A stretch of 64,000 nt of DNA from Kaistia defluvii (GTDB taxonomy: Bacteria > Pseudomonadota > Alphaproteobacteria > Rhizobiales > Kaistiaceae), in contig NZ_JAPKNI010000010.1 in NCBI RefSeq assembly GCF_026343955.1, positions 1 to 64,000 on the forward strand, read 5' to 3'. Positions 33,845-43,666 of this stretch are shown piece by piece. Position 1 is the first letter of the stretch; each line of letters begins with the position of its first letter. Position numbers and translations under genes: made by a program. The notes under the pieces were generated by a model that was given only the letters and a program-made list of their open reading frames with translations, had not been told where the DNA came from and did not search any database.

Positions 33845-35413
33845 TCAACGCGAGAAAATGAGCTCATCCGTCGTGATGGATTCGTAGAAATTTCTGACTG
33901 TTTCCAAGAGCGCAGGCTGAAAAAGGTTGCGTTCGATGGTCTCGATATCGAGCGAAAGCGCACGATCCTTCTCCAGGAAGGCCACTTCGGAGCGGACGGA
34001 ATCATAGACCATGCCGACCAGCCCGGCCGGCTTCAGCCCCTGCATGTCGAGGCCCTGGGCGGCCAGAAGCGCCTCGATCGCCGTCAGCATCTTCAGCGAG
34101 GCGATCTGCCGGTTGAGGCGTTCGACGACCAGCGGCGCGAACATGGCCTCGTCCTCCATGCCGCCGGCGATCAGCAGCGGCATGGCGGAAACCGGGGCCA
34201 GGTCGGCCATGACGCGGCTGGCGAGGTCGCCCGCCAGCTTGACCAGCGGCCCGAAACCGGTGGCGTCCGTCGTCTCCGAGACGAGATTGGCCGGCAAAAC
34301 GCCGCGCCCGCCATTGGCGATCAGGATGATGCGGTTGAGGATGTTGCGGGCAAGATGCGCCAGGCCCGGCCCGACCGATTGCAGCGTCAGCGCCAGTTCG
34401 AGCGGCAGCGACCCGCCCGAGGTCATCGGGATGCCGTCGATGACGACGGGATTGTCGTCCGGCCGTGCGGTCGCGGCCTCGACGCTGGCGGCCGCGAAGG
34501 CGACGACCCCGGCCGAGGCGCCGAAGATCTGCGCCATCATGCGCAGGCTGAGCGGATCGTGCAGATGGGTGGCCGGCGCCCAGGGAAAGGCATCCGCCAC
34601 CGCCATCAGCACGGTTCCTGCCGCCGCCTCGCGCGGCGAGCCGATGCGCGTTGCCACCCGCCATGGCTCGGGCGAAGCGCGCAGCGCGGCGGCGGCGCTG
34701 GAGCCGGTCGCCATGGCGACGCGGATCAGCTGCGCGGCCTCGATCAGCGTCGCGCCGGCGCTGGCGACCGTCAGCGCGTTGGTGCTGACGGCGGAAAGGG
34801 CGTCCTTGAGCCGGAAGACCAGCGGCGTCAGTCCGGCTTCGCGCAGCGCCTCCTCGGCGGATTTCAGAACGCCGCGATGAAAGACCTGCCCCTCGCCGGC
34901 CAGCGCCGTCGCGACCTGGCTCATCAGTCCGATATCGGCGGCGCCGATCGAGCCGAGCCGGCGCACGACCGGCACGATGTCGGCGTCGAGCGCCGCGACA
35001 TAGGCACGGACGAGTTCCGGGCTGCAGCCGACCATGCCGGAAAGCGCCGTGTTGACGCGGATGGCGATGCCGGCGCGGACGATCTCCGGCGGCAGCGGCT
35101 CGCCGACGCCAAAGTGATGGGCTCGGACCAGATCGGTGCGATCGGCCGAGGCGGCCAGCGGGATCGACCGGTCCTTGATGGCGCCGACGCCCGTCGTCAC
35201 GCCATAGAGCTGGCGCCCGCCCTCGACCGCTCCGCGCACGGCCTCATAGGCGTTCGCGACCTCGACCAGGCGCACTTCGCAGGGCACGGCGTGCAGCAGG
35301 CCGCGGCCGATCAGCGAAAGCGTCGACAGACGCAGCGGGGAGCCATCGAGGATCACGGTTTCGCGCGGCGACGCCGTCCGATCGTCAAGCATAACTTCGA
35401 CAGCAGCTGGCAT
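33845..35413 (-). CDS. Aromatic amino acid lyase homologue, probable ergothionase
   Basis: The 522-residue protein has the histidine ammonia-lyase fold. QLYGVTTGVGA (about 69-79) corresponds to the catalytic-tyrosine motif YGxNTGFG, and RARPDDNPVV-like and SGGSLPLEL blocks lie downstream. The MIO cofactor triad Ala-Ser-Gly in GSVGASGDLAP is missing: the segment reads GSIGAADIGLMSQ (154-166). A deaminating lyase needs MIO, but elimination of trimethylamine from ergothioneine does not. With a urocanase homologue, hydantoinase, carbamoylase and betaine-type importer on the same strand, ergothionase (giving thiourocanate) is the best call. GAAGGA precedes the ATG; it is the first gene of the cluster. 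Confidence 0.82.
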   Translation of the reverse strand: MPAAVEVMLDDRTASPRETVILDGSPLRLSTLSLIGRGLLHAVPCEVRLVEVANAYEAVRGAVEGGRQLYGVTTGVGAIKDRSIPLAASADRTDLVRAHHFGVGEPLPPEIVRAGIAIRVNTALSGMVGCSPELVRAYVAALDADIVPVVRRLGSIGAADIGLMSQVATALAGEGQVFHRGVLKSAEEALREAGLTPLVFRLKDALSAVSTNALTVASAGATLIEAAQLIRVAMATGSSAAAALRASPEPWRVATRIGSPREAAAGTVLMAVADAFPWAPATHLHDPLSLRMMAQIFGASAGVVAFAAASVEAATARPDDNPVVIDGIPMTSGGSLPLELALTLQSVGPGLAHLARNILNRIILIANGGRGVLPANLVSETTDATGFGPLVKLAGDLASRVMADLAPVSAMPLLIAGGMEDEAMFAPLVVERLNRQIASLKMLTAIEALLAAQGLDMQGLKPAGLVGMVYDSVRSEVAFLEKDRALSLDIETIERNLFQPALLETVRNFYESITTDELIFSR

Positions 35414-35490
35414 GATATCCTTCGCGGGATGGCCGGAACGACGCCCCTGCCCACCTTAGCTCAAATTCCTGGCGGGTCAGCCATCATCCA

Positions 35491-35501
35491 CAAACCGTTT
35501 G
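35491..35501. promoter_or_regulatory. Small palindrome in the ergothionase/aminopeptidase divergent region
   Basis: caaaccgtttg is a perfect 5+1+5 palindrome, 78 bases upstream of the ergothionase start and 104 upstream of the divergent peptidase start. It is the only symmetric motif noticed in this control region and may be an operator. It is too short to be assigned to a regulator family. Confidence 0.25.
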
Positions 35502-35604
35502 GCACGATCCCGGTGGCGGGCAGCGTCATCGCGGCGCAATTGATCCGTCGGCGCGCCGGGGCCATGATCTGCGCCGATTTCGAATCGAGGCCAGCAAGGC
35601 AAGG

Positions 35605-37005
35605 ATGATTGAAGTGAGCGACAGCCTAATCGACCGTTCCGACGTCGCCATTCCGATTCATGCGGTGGATCCAGAAGGTCTGGAGTCCCTGCTCGCATCC
35701 ATCGGAGATGTCGAGGCTGCCTGGGCGCGCTCGACCGGCTTCGATGCATCGGCCGGCGCCGTCACGATCATAGCCGACACGCGCGGCGTCATTGGCCGCG
35801 TGCTGTTCGGGCTGGGGCGGGCCGACAGCCGCCGCGCCGCGCCGCTGATCACCGGAAAGCTGCCGATGATCCTGCCGCAGGGCGACTATCACTTCGTTAC
35901 CGATCTGCCGGACCCGATGCTGGGCGCAGTCGGCTGGGCGCTCGGCAATTACCGTTTCGAGCGCTACAAGAGCAATCCTTCGCCGATCCCGCGGCTGGTC
36001 GTGCCGAAGGGCGCCGACCCGACGCGGGCCCGGAGCATGGCGCGGGCCATCGCCATGGTGCGCGATCTCATCAACACGCCGGCCAGCGATCTCGGCCCGG
36101 CCGAGCTTTCCGGCGCGATCCACGACCTCGGCGCGCGCTTCGGCGCCAAGGTCAGCGAAATCGTCGGCTCGGATCTGCTTCCCGCCAATCTGCCGATGAT
36201 CCACGCCGTCGGCCGCGCCGCCGACCTGGATCGCGAGCCGCGCCTGGTCGATCTGGTCTGGGGCGATCCCTCGCATCCGAAGGTGACGCTGGTCGGCAAG
36301 GGCGTCACCTTCGATACCGGCGGGCTCGACATCAAGCCGTCCAGCGGCATGCTGCTGATGAAGAAGGACATGGGCGGCGCCGCCAACACGATGGGGCTGG
36401 CGCACATGATCATGGAGGCGAAGCTGCCCGTGCGGCTGCGTCTTCTGGTTCCCACCGTCGAAAACGCCATCTCCGGGCCCGCCTTCCGGCCCGGCGACGT
36501 GTTGCGCTCGCGCGGCGGCGTCACGGTCGAGATCGGCAATACCGACGCCGAGGGCCGCCTGATCCTCGCCGATGCGCTGGCCGTCGCCGCCGAGGAGAAT
36601 CCGGCCCTGCTGATCGACCTGGCGACATTGACGGGGGCGGCGCGCGTCGCGCTCGGCCCCGAACTGCCGGCTGTCTTCACCCATGACGACGCGCTCGCGG
36701 CGGACCTCGCGCGCCATGCCGCGCTGAGCCTGGATCCGCTCTGGCGGCTGCCGCTCTGGGCGCCCTACGAATCCATGATCGACTCCAAGATCGCCGACAT
36801 CAACAATGCCGGCGCCGGCGGCTTCGCCGGGGCGATCACGGCGGCACTTTTCCTCGATCGTTTCGTTCCCAAGTCGATCCCCTGGATCCATGGCGACATC
36901 TATGCCTGGAACCCCTCGGGCAAGCCCGGCAAGCCGGAAGGCGGCGAGGCACAGGCCATCCGTGCGCTGTTCTCGCTGATCCAGGAACGTTTCGCCGCCG
37001 AATAG
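35605..37005 (+). CDS. M17-family leucyl aminopeptidase-like protein
   Basis: The 466-residue cytosolic metallopeptidase shows the M17 catalytic blocks: LVGKGVTFDTGGLDIKPS, MLLMKKDMGGAAN, NTDAEGRLILADAL (family signature, about residue 312) and LIDLATLTGAA. The N-terminal domain is short and divergent from E. coli PepA, as in PepB-like members. The ATG at 35605 is used; a GTG at 35614 has a similarly good AAGGA ribosome site. It is divergent from the ergothionase gene. Whether it shares control with that cluster is unclear. Confidence 0.88.
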   Translation: MIEVSDSLIDRSDVAIPIHAVDPEGLESLLASIGDVEAAWARSTGFDASAGAVTIIADTRGVIGRVLFGLGRADSRRAAPLITGKLPMILPQGDYHFVTDLPDPMLGAVGWALGNYRFERYKSNPSPIPRLVVPKGADPTRARSMARAIAMVRDLINTPASDLGPAELSGAIHDLGARFGAKVSEIVGSDLLPANLPMIHAVGRAADLDREPRLVDLVWGDPSHPKVTLVGKGVTFDTGGLDIKPSSGMLLMKKDMGGAANTMGLAHMIMEAKLPVRLRLLVPTVENAISGPAFRPGDVLRSRGGVTVEIGNTDAEGRLILADALAVAAEENPALLIDLATLTGAARVALGPELPAVFTHDDALAADLARHAALSLDPLWRLPLWAPYESMIDSKIADINNAGAGGFAGAITAALFLDRFVPKSIPWIHGDIYAWNPSGKPGKPEGGEAQAIRALFSLIQERFAAE

Positions 37006-37131
37006 CTCGGCTCGGTGCGCGCGATCGGTGCAATCGGAGCCCGCGCTGCGATCAGGCCTTGTGGCCATCGCAGCGCGACGCTTAAATAGAACGGGTCCGA
37101 AACGATCGCGGATGTTGCAGGGGAGCCGTTC

Positions 37132-37482
37132 ATGCCTGTCGAACTGCGTCCAACGCAGGCGCTTCGCCTCTGGCATGACGTCACGCTCGATCTCGTCCGC
37201 GACGGCGAGCACGATCTTTCGGCACGCCAGATGGCCGTGCTTCTCACCGTCTATCTCGAAATGCCGCCGCATACGGTGCGCGGGCTTGCCGCCAAGCTTG
37301 GCGTCACCAAGCCGGCGATCACACGCGCGCTCGATACGATGGGGCGGCTCGGCCTGGTCAGCCGGCACCGCGATGCCAAGGATCGCCGCAATGTCGTGAT
37401 CCAAAGGACCGTCGCCGGCGCCCTTGCCGTCGAACGATTGGGCGATCTCGTCATCGCCCGGCACAGGGAACTGCCGTTTTGA
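37132..37482 (+). CDS. MarR-family winged-helix regulator
   Basis: The 116-residue protein contains LSARQMAVLLTVYLE and VRGLAAKLGVTKPAITRALD (recognition helix). DTMGRLGLVSRHRDAKDRRN is the wing with the conserved D-x-R-D/N pattern. It is shorter than typical MarR proteins because the dimerisation helices are reduced. AGGGGAG precedes the ATG. It overlaps the NlpC/P60 gene as TTGA and may regulate that operon; the effector is unknown. Confidence 0.82.
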   Translation: MPVELRPTQALRLWHDVTLDLVRDGEHDLSARQMAVLLTVYLEMPPHTVRGLAAKLGVTKPAITRALDTMGRLGLVSRHRDAKDRRNVVIQRTVAGALAVERLGDLVIARHRELPF

Positions 37483-38351
37483 CGCTGGATGCGCGTATCA
37501 ATGCCCATCGGCCCGATCTCGCCGACAGCAGGCTTCAGGGTCAGGTCGAAGCGTCGCGTTTCGTCGAGGGCGAGCTTCGCCGCATCGCGGTCGCCTCGAC
37601 CCCGATCCGCCGCGCGCCGCGCCCCGACGCGATGATCGACAGCGAGGCGCTTCGCGGCGAACAGGTGCGCGTGTTCGAGGAGACGGTCGAGGGCTGGGCC
37701 TGGATCCAGGCCGAGACGGATTCCTATGTCGGCTTCGTCGCTTCGGATGCGCTCGGCCCTGTCGATCCCGCGCCGACCCACCGAGTTACCGCGCTGCGGA
37801 CCTTCGTCTATCCCGCCGCCGACATGAAGTTCCCGCCCGTGGCCGCGCTGTCGATCGGCAGCCTGCTGTCGCTTGGCAAGGCGGCGGAGACACGCGGTAC
37901 CCGGTTTTTGTGGCTGGCGGATTTCAGCGGCGCTGTCGTCGCCCGGCATGTCGCGGCGCCGGAGCAGCCTGCTGAACCGGATTTCGTCGCCGTTGCCGAA
38001 CGCTTTCTCGAGACGCCCTATCTCTGGGGCGGACGGACCAGCCTCGGCCTGGACTGTTCGGCCCTGGTGCAATTGTCGCTGGCGGCGGCCGGCCTGCCGG
38101 TCCCGCGCGATACCGACCAGCAGGAACAGGCGATCGGTCATCCGGTCGACGGGACAATTGCCGGTGCGTTGCGCCGGGGCGATCTGGTCTTCTGGCAGGG
38201 CCATGTCGGCATCCTGCGCGACCCCGAAACGCTGCTGCACGCCAGCGGTTTTCACATGGCCGTGGTTTCCGAACCATTCCAGGACGTGCTCGCCCGCTAT
38301 GAAGGGGCCGGCTCTCTCGTCACGGCGGTCCGTCGGCCGTCTTTTGGATGA
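37479..38351 (+). CDS. NlpC/P60 cell-wall peptidase with SH3 domain
   Basis: The 290-residue protein has an SH3-like region (about 40-95, RGEQVRVFEETVEGWAWIQA). The NlpC/P60 domain starts at VAVAERFLETPYLWGGRTS. Its catalytic Cys is in LDCSALVQL, the His in WQGHVGIL and a third polar residue in LLHASGFHM. Such enzymes cleave D-gamma-glutamyl-meso-diaminopimelate bonds in peptidoglycan. No signal peptide is evident, so export is unclear. Translation begins at TTG overlapping the MarR stop; no in-frame ATG exists nearby. Confidence 0.88.
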   Translation: MTLDARINAHRPDLADSRLQGQVEASRFVEGELRRIAVASTPIRRAPRPDAMIDSEALRGEQVRVFEETVEGWAWIQAETDSYVGFVASDALGPVDPAPTHRVTALRTFVYPAADMKFPPVAALSIGSLLSLGKAAETRGTRFLWLADFSGAVVARHVAAPEQPAEPDFVAVAERFLETPYLWGGRTSLGLDCSALVQLSLAAAGLPVPRDTDQQEQAIGHPVDGTIAGALRRGDLVFWQGHVGILRDPETLLHASGFHMAVVSEPFQDVLARYEGAGSLVTAVRRPSFG

Positions 38352-38382
38352 ATCGACGGGATCGCCGCGCAACGCGGCTGCT

Positions 38383-38398
38383 TACCTCATTTGAGGTA
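38383..38398. promoter_or_regulatory. Palindrome tacctcatttgaggta upstream of the 61-residue protein gene
   Basis: The 16-base sequence is symmetric at seven of eight pairs and lies 110 bases before the small gene. Its symmetry and isolation suggest a regulator-binding site. No regulator can be named. Confidence 0.4.
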
Positions 38399-38507
38399 TG
38401 TCCCTCCTGCCCATCCTGCCTAGTCTGTCAGCCAAGGGGGCGGCATGCGGCGCAGCGAGCGTCCTTCGCACCAAGCGCGCCGTTTGGGGCGTGACAGGAG
38501 GAACAAG

Positions 38508-38693
38508 ATGCAGGCCACCGCGCAATACATTGAAGAATTGTCGGATCAGCTGAGCAATCTGGCCAAGCAGCACGAGATGCACGATCTCGCCTATCTGCTG
38601 CGTCTGGCCTCGGACGAGGCTCGCGCCAACGCGCAACGCGCGGCGACCACGGTGCGGGTTCCGGCCTATGAGGGTCTCAGCCAGCACGGCTAG
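38508..38693 (+). CDS. Small hypothetical protein (61 residues)
   Basis: A strong GGAGG ribosome site precedes the ATG at 38508. The product (MQATAQYIEELSDQLSNLAK at the N-terminus) is amphipathic and helical, with no signal peptide or cysteine. It ends RVPAYEGLSQHG. Its compact helical character, own upstream palindrome and strong translation signal indicate a real small gene, probably of the type widespread in Rhizobiales. A function cannot be assigned. Confidence 0.65.
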   Translation: MQATAQYIEELSDQLSNLAKQHEMHDLAYLLRLASDEARANAQRAATTVRVPAYEGLSQHG

Positions 38694-38769
38694 CCGCAAT
38701 CCCGCGCCTCGGGAGGTGGCGAACGGCTTCCGCCCGGGCCGGACCCGCGTCTCCGGCCGCGAAAACACG

Positions 38770-39725
38770 TCAGTAGCCGCGCGAAACATCCACCAGATTG
38801 GCCAACGGCTTTCCCGCCTCGAAATCGAGGATCTGGCGGTGGATACCGTCGGCCAGCACGCTCGCCTCGCTCGAGGCCGCGACATGCGGGGTCAGCACGA
38901 CGCGCGGATGGCTCCAGAACGGGCTGTCGGGGCCGAGCGGCTCCGGTTCGAACACGTCGAGGCTGGCGCCGACCAGCCGGCCGTCGTCCAGGGCGGCCAG
39001 GATGTCGGCCTCCACCTGAAGCCCGCCACGACCGCCATTGATCAGGACCGCCCCGCCCAGCGCGCCATTCCTGGCGAGCCGGTCGAACACCGAGGCGTCG
39101 AGAATGCCGCGCGTGTCCGGCGTCAGCGGCACCAGCACGACGAGAATGTCGGTGCGGCCGAGAAAGGCCGTCAGCCCGTCCGCGCCATGGAAGGTCTCGA
39201 TCCCCGGAATATCCTTGGCCGAACGGCTCCAGCCGGCGACCTGGAAACCGAGCCGGGCAAGCACTTCGGCCGCGTCGCGGCCGAGTTCGCCAAGGCCCAT
39301 GATGCCGATCCGCACGTCGTTGGCGACCGGCTGGCGCAGTTCGCGCCACTGATGTGCCGCCTGCTGGCGCGCATAGGCGAGATGCTGGCGGTGGTGCAGC
39401 AAAACCTGCAGCGTCACCCATTCGGTCATGCGGGTGGTGAGGTCCGGGTCGACGACCCGCACGATCGGCACGTCGGGCAGCGCGGCATTGCCGACCACAT
39501 GGTCGACGCCCGCGCCGAGCGAGAACACGGCGCGCAAGTTCGGCAGATTGGCGAAAGCTTCGGCCGGCGGCCGCCAGGCCAGCACATAATGGATCGCCTC
39601 GCGGTCCGGGACGTCGGGCCAGATCGCCAGGGGCCGATCCGGCTCGCTGGCGAAGGGTACCGCCCATGGCTCGGGCGCCCAATTGCCCGAGGCGATCAGG
39701 ACGCCGGGCAGAACGGTCTTCTCGG

Positions 39726-39729
<4 letters not shown>
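38770..39729 (-). CDS. ghrA: Glyoxylate/hydroxypyruvate reductase A
   Basis: The 319-residue NAD(P)-dependent dehydrogenase has the GhrA features LRAVFSLGAGVDHVV, the Rossmann motif RIGIMGLGELGRDAAEVLARLG, LINGGRGGLQVEADIL with the catalytic Arg, and VVLTPHVAA with the catalytic His. It reduces glyoxylate or hydroxypyruvate to glycolate or glycerate. Its start overlaps the stop of the YejF-type ATPase gene by 4 bases, so it is co-translated with a peptide transporter, an unexpected metabolic partner. Confidence 0.9.
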
Positions 39730-41384
<1,655 letters not shown>

Positions 41385-41400
41385 GGTCTTGTCCATCCTG

Positions 41401-42549
41401 TCAGCCGAACGTCTTTCTGGGGTCGAAGGCGTCGCGCACGGCCTCGCCGATGAACACCAGCAGGCTCAGGATCACCGAGATGACGACGAAGCCGGTCAGG
41501 CCGAGCCAGGGCGCCTGCAGGTTGTTCTTGCCCTGCGCCAGGAGTTCGCCGAGCGATGGCGAGCCGGGCGGCAGGCCGAAGCCGAGGAAGTCGAGCGAGG
41601 TCAGCGTCGTGATCGAGCCGTTCAGGATGAAAGGCAGGAAGGTCAGCGTCGCCACCATGGCGTTAGGCAGCACGTGGCGCACGATGATGGTGCGGTTTTT
41701 GACGCCGAGCGCCCGGGCCGCCCGCACATATTCGAAGTTTCGGGCGCGCAGGAATTCGGCCCGCACCAACCCGACCAGCCGCACCCACGAGAACAGCAGC
41801 AGGATGCCGAGCAGCACCCAGAAGCTCGGCACCAGGATCGAGGCCATGATCAGCAGGATGTAGAGTTCGGGCAGCGAGGTCCAGATGTCGATGAAGCGCT
41901 GGAAGATCAGGTCGAGCCAGCCGCCGAAATAGCCCTGCACCGCGCCGGCCAGAATGCCGATGGCCGAGGAGACGACCGTCAGCACCAGGCCGAACAGCAC
42001 CGACAGGCGCACGCCATAGAGCAGGCGAGCGACCACGTCGCGCCCCTGGTCGTCCGTGCCCATCCAGTTGAAATTGCCGAGCGTGCAATTGGGGTCGGCG
42101 TCGCCGAGCGGATAGGCGCGGCAGCGATCCTCCTGGGGGATCATCCACCAGGGCGGGGCCGGCGCCGGCGTCGCCATCTCGTTGTTGACGGTGTCGAACG
42201 AGTAGCGGATCGGCGGCCAGATCATCCAGCCATTGGCGTTGATCTCTTCCTGGATGAAGGGATCGCGGAAATTGGTCGTCGCCAGGAAGCCGCCGAATTT
42301 CTCCTCCGGATAGTCGGCGAACACCGGCAGAAGGAGTTCGCCCTTGTAGGAAGCGACCAGCGGCCGGTCATTGGCGATGAAGTTGGAGGCGAGCGTCAGC
42401 CCGAACAGCGCCAGGAACAGCCAGAGCGACCAGTATCCACGGCGATGCGCCTTGAAATTGCGCCAGCGGCGCAGGTTGAGCGGCGACAGCGCCAGCCGGC
42501 GCGGCTCGATCTCGCGGGCTTGAATGGAGACATCGGTCACGTCAGACAT
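41401..42549 (-). CDS. yejE: Peptide ABC transporter permease YejE
   Basis: The 382-residue membrane protein has an N-terminal region [20 protein letters not shown] before the first helix, a large periplasmic loop (about 75-165) and then five helices. The permease loop [20 protein letters not shown] is followed by [16 protein letters not shown]. This OppC-like order with the long loop is that of YejE. It overlaps yejB by 8 bases and precedes yejF. The complex imports microcin-like and other peptides; in Brucella the homologous system contributes to peptide resistance. Confidence 0.93.
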   Translation of the reverse strand: MSDVTDVSIQAREIEPRRLALSPLNLRRWRNFKAHRRGYWSLWLFLALFGLTLASNFIANDRPLVASYKGELLLPVFADYPEEKFGGFLATTNFRDPFIQEEINANGWMIWPPIRYSFDTVNNEMATPAPAPPWWMIPQEDRCRAYPLGDADPNCTLGNFNWMGTDDQGRDVVARLLYGVRLSVLFGLVLTVVSSAIGILAGAVQGYFGGWLDLIFQRFIDIWTSLPELYILLIMASILVPSFWVLLGILLLFSWVRLVGLVRAEFLRARNFEYVRAARALGVKNRTIIVRHVLPNAMVATLTFLPFILNGSITTLTSLDFLGFGLPPGSPSLGELLAQGKNNLQAPWLGLTGFVVISVILSLLVFIGEAVRDAFDPRKTFG

Positions 42550-43654
42550 CCCGCCGTTCGAAATCGATGCGCGGATCGATCCAGGTGTAGGTCAAGTCGG
42601 AGAGCAGGCCGATCACCAAGCCCATCAGCGAGAAGATGAACAGGGTTGCGAACACCACCGGATAATCGCGGTTGATGACGGATTCGAAGCCGAGCAGGCC
42701 GAGTCCGTCGAGCGAGAAGATCGTCTCGATCAGCAGCGAGCCGGCGAAGAAGGCGGAGATGAAGGCTCCCGGGAAGCCGGCGATGACGATCAGCATCGCG
42801 TTGCGGAACACATGGCCGTAGAGCACCTTGCGCTCCGACAGGCCCTTGGCGCGGGCCGTGACGACATATTGCTTGCGGATCTCGTCGAGGAACGAGTTCT
42901 TGGTGAGCAGCGTCGTCGTCGCGAAGGCCGACAGCGACATGGCGGTGATCGGCAGGGCGATATGCCAGAAATAGTCGACGATCTTGCCGCCGAGCGACAG
43001 GCTGGCGAAATTGTCGGAGGTCAGGCCGCGCAGCGGGAACCAGTCGAAGAAGCTGCCGCCGGCGAACAGCACGACCAGTAGGATGGCGAACAGGAAGCCC
43101 GGAATCGCATAGCCGACGACGATCACCGCCGAGGTCCAGACATCGAAGCGGGCGCCGTCGCGCACTGCCTTGGCGACGCCGAGCGGGATCGAAATTCCGT
43201 AGGAAATCAGCGTCATCCAGAGCCCGAGCGAGATCGAGACCGGCATCTTTTCCTTGATCAGTTCCAGAACGCTGATGTCGCGGAAATAGCTCTGGCCGAA
43301 ATCGAAGCGGATGTAATTCCAGAGCATCAGGCCGAAGCGTTCCAGCGGCGGCTTGTCGAAGCCGAACTGCTTCTCGAGCTTGGCGATGAACTCCGGGTCG
43401 AGGCCCTGCGCGCCGCGATATTTGGACGAGACGGGCGCGCTTCCGAGCGTCCGGTCCTGACCGCCCATGCCGGCATCGGCGCCTCCGCCGCCGCCGATCC
43501 GGCTGGTTGCCGAAACGTCATTGCCCTGTAACTGCGCGATGACGCGCTCGACCGGGCCGCCGGGCGCGAACTGCACGATGATGAAGCTGATCGCCATGAT
43601 GCCGAAGATCGTCGGGATCATCAGCAGGATGCGTCGGAAAATATAGGCTGCCAT
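42542..43654 (-). CDS. yejB: Peptide ABC transporter permease YejB
   Basis: The 370-residue OppB-like permease starts [20 protein letters not shown] with the conserved first helix, followed by [20 protein letters not shown] glycine-rich periplasmic insertion (about 50-80, [14 protein letters not shown]) follows. The C-terminal coupling loop is [20 protein letters not shown]. It pairs with YejE to form the channel. The gene follows the second binding-protein gene after 12 bases and overlaps yejE. Confidence 0.93.
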   Translation of the reverse strand: MAAYIFRRILLMIPTIFGIMAISFIIVQFAPGGPVERVIAQLQGNDVSATSRIGGGGGADAGMGGQDRTLGSAPVSSKYRGAQGLDPEFIAKLEKQFGFDKPPLERFGLMLWNYIRFDFGQSYFRDISVLELIKEKMPVSISLGLWMTLISYGISIPLGVAKAVRDGARFDVWTSAVIVVGYAIPGFLFAILLVVLFAGGSFFDWFPLRGLTSDNFASLSLGGKIVDYFWHIALPITAMSLSAFATTTLLTKNSFLDEIRKQYVVTARAKGLSERKVLYGHVFRNAMLIVIAGFPGAFISAFFAGSLLIETIFSLDGLGLLGFESVINRDYPVVFATLFIFSLMGLVIGLLSDLTYTWIDPRIDFERRDV

Positions 43655-43666
43655 CTGTCTCCCGCC

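Noticed and set aside
35428-35608. 59-codon open frame ending in ATGA overlap with the aminopeptidase start
   Set aside because: It has no convincing ribosome site and no family resemblance, and it lies in the control region of two divergent genes. It was judged non-coding, though the overlap is curious.
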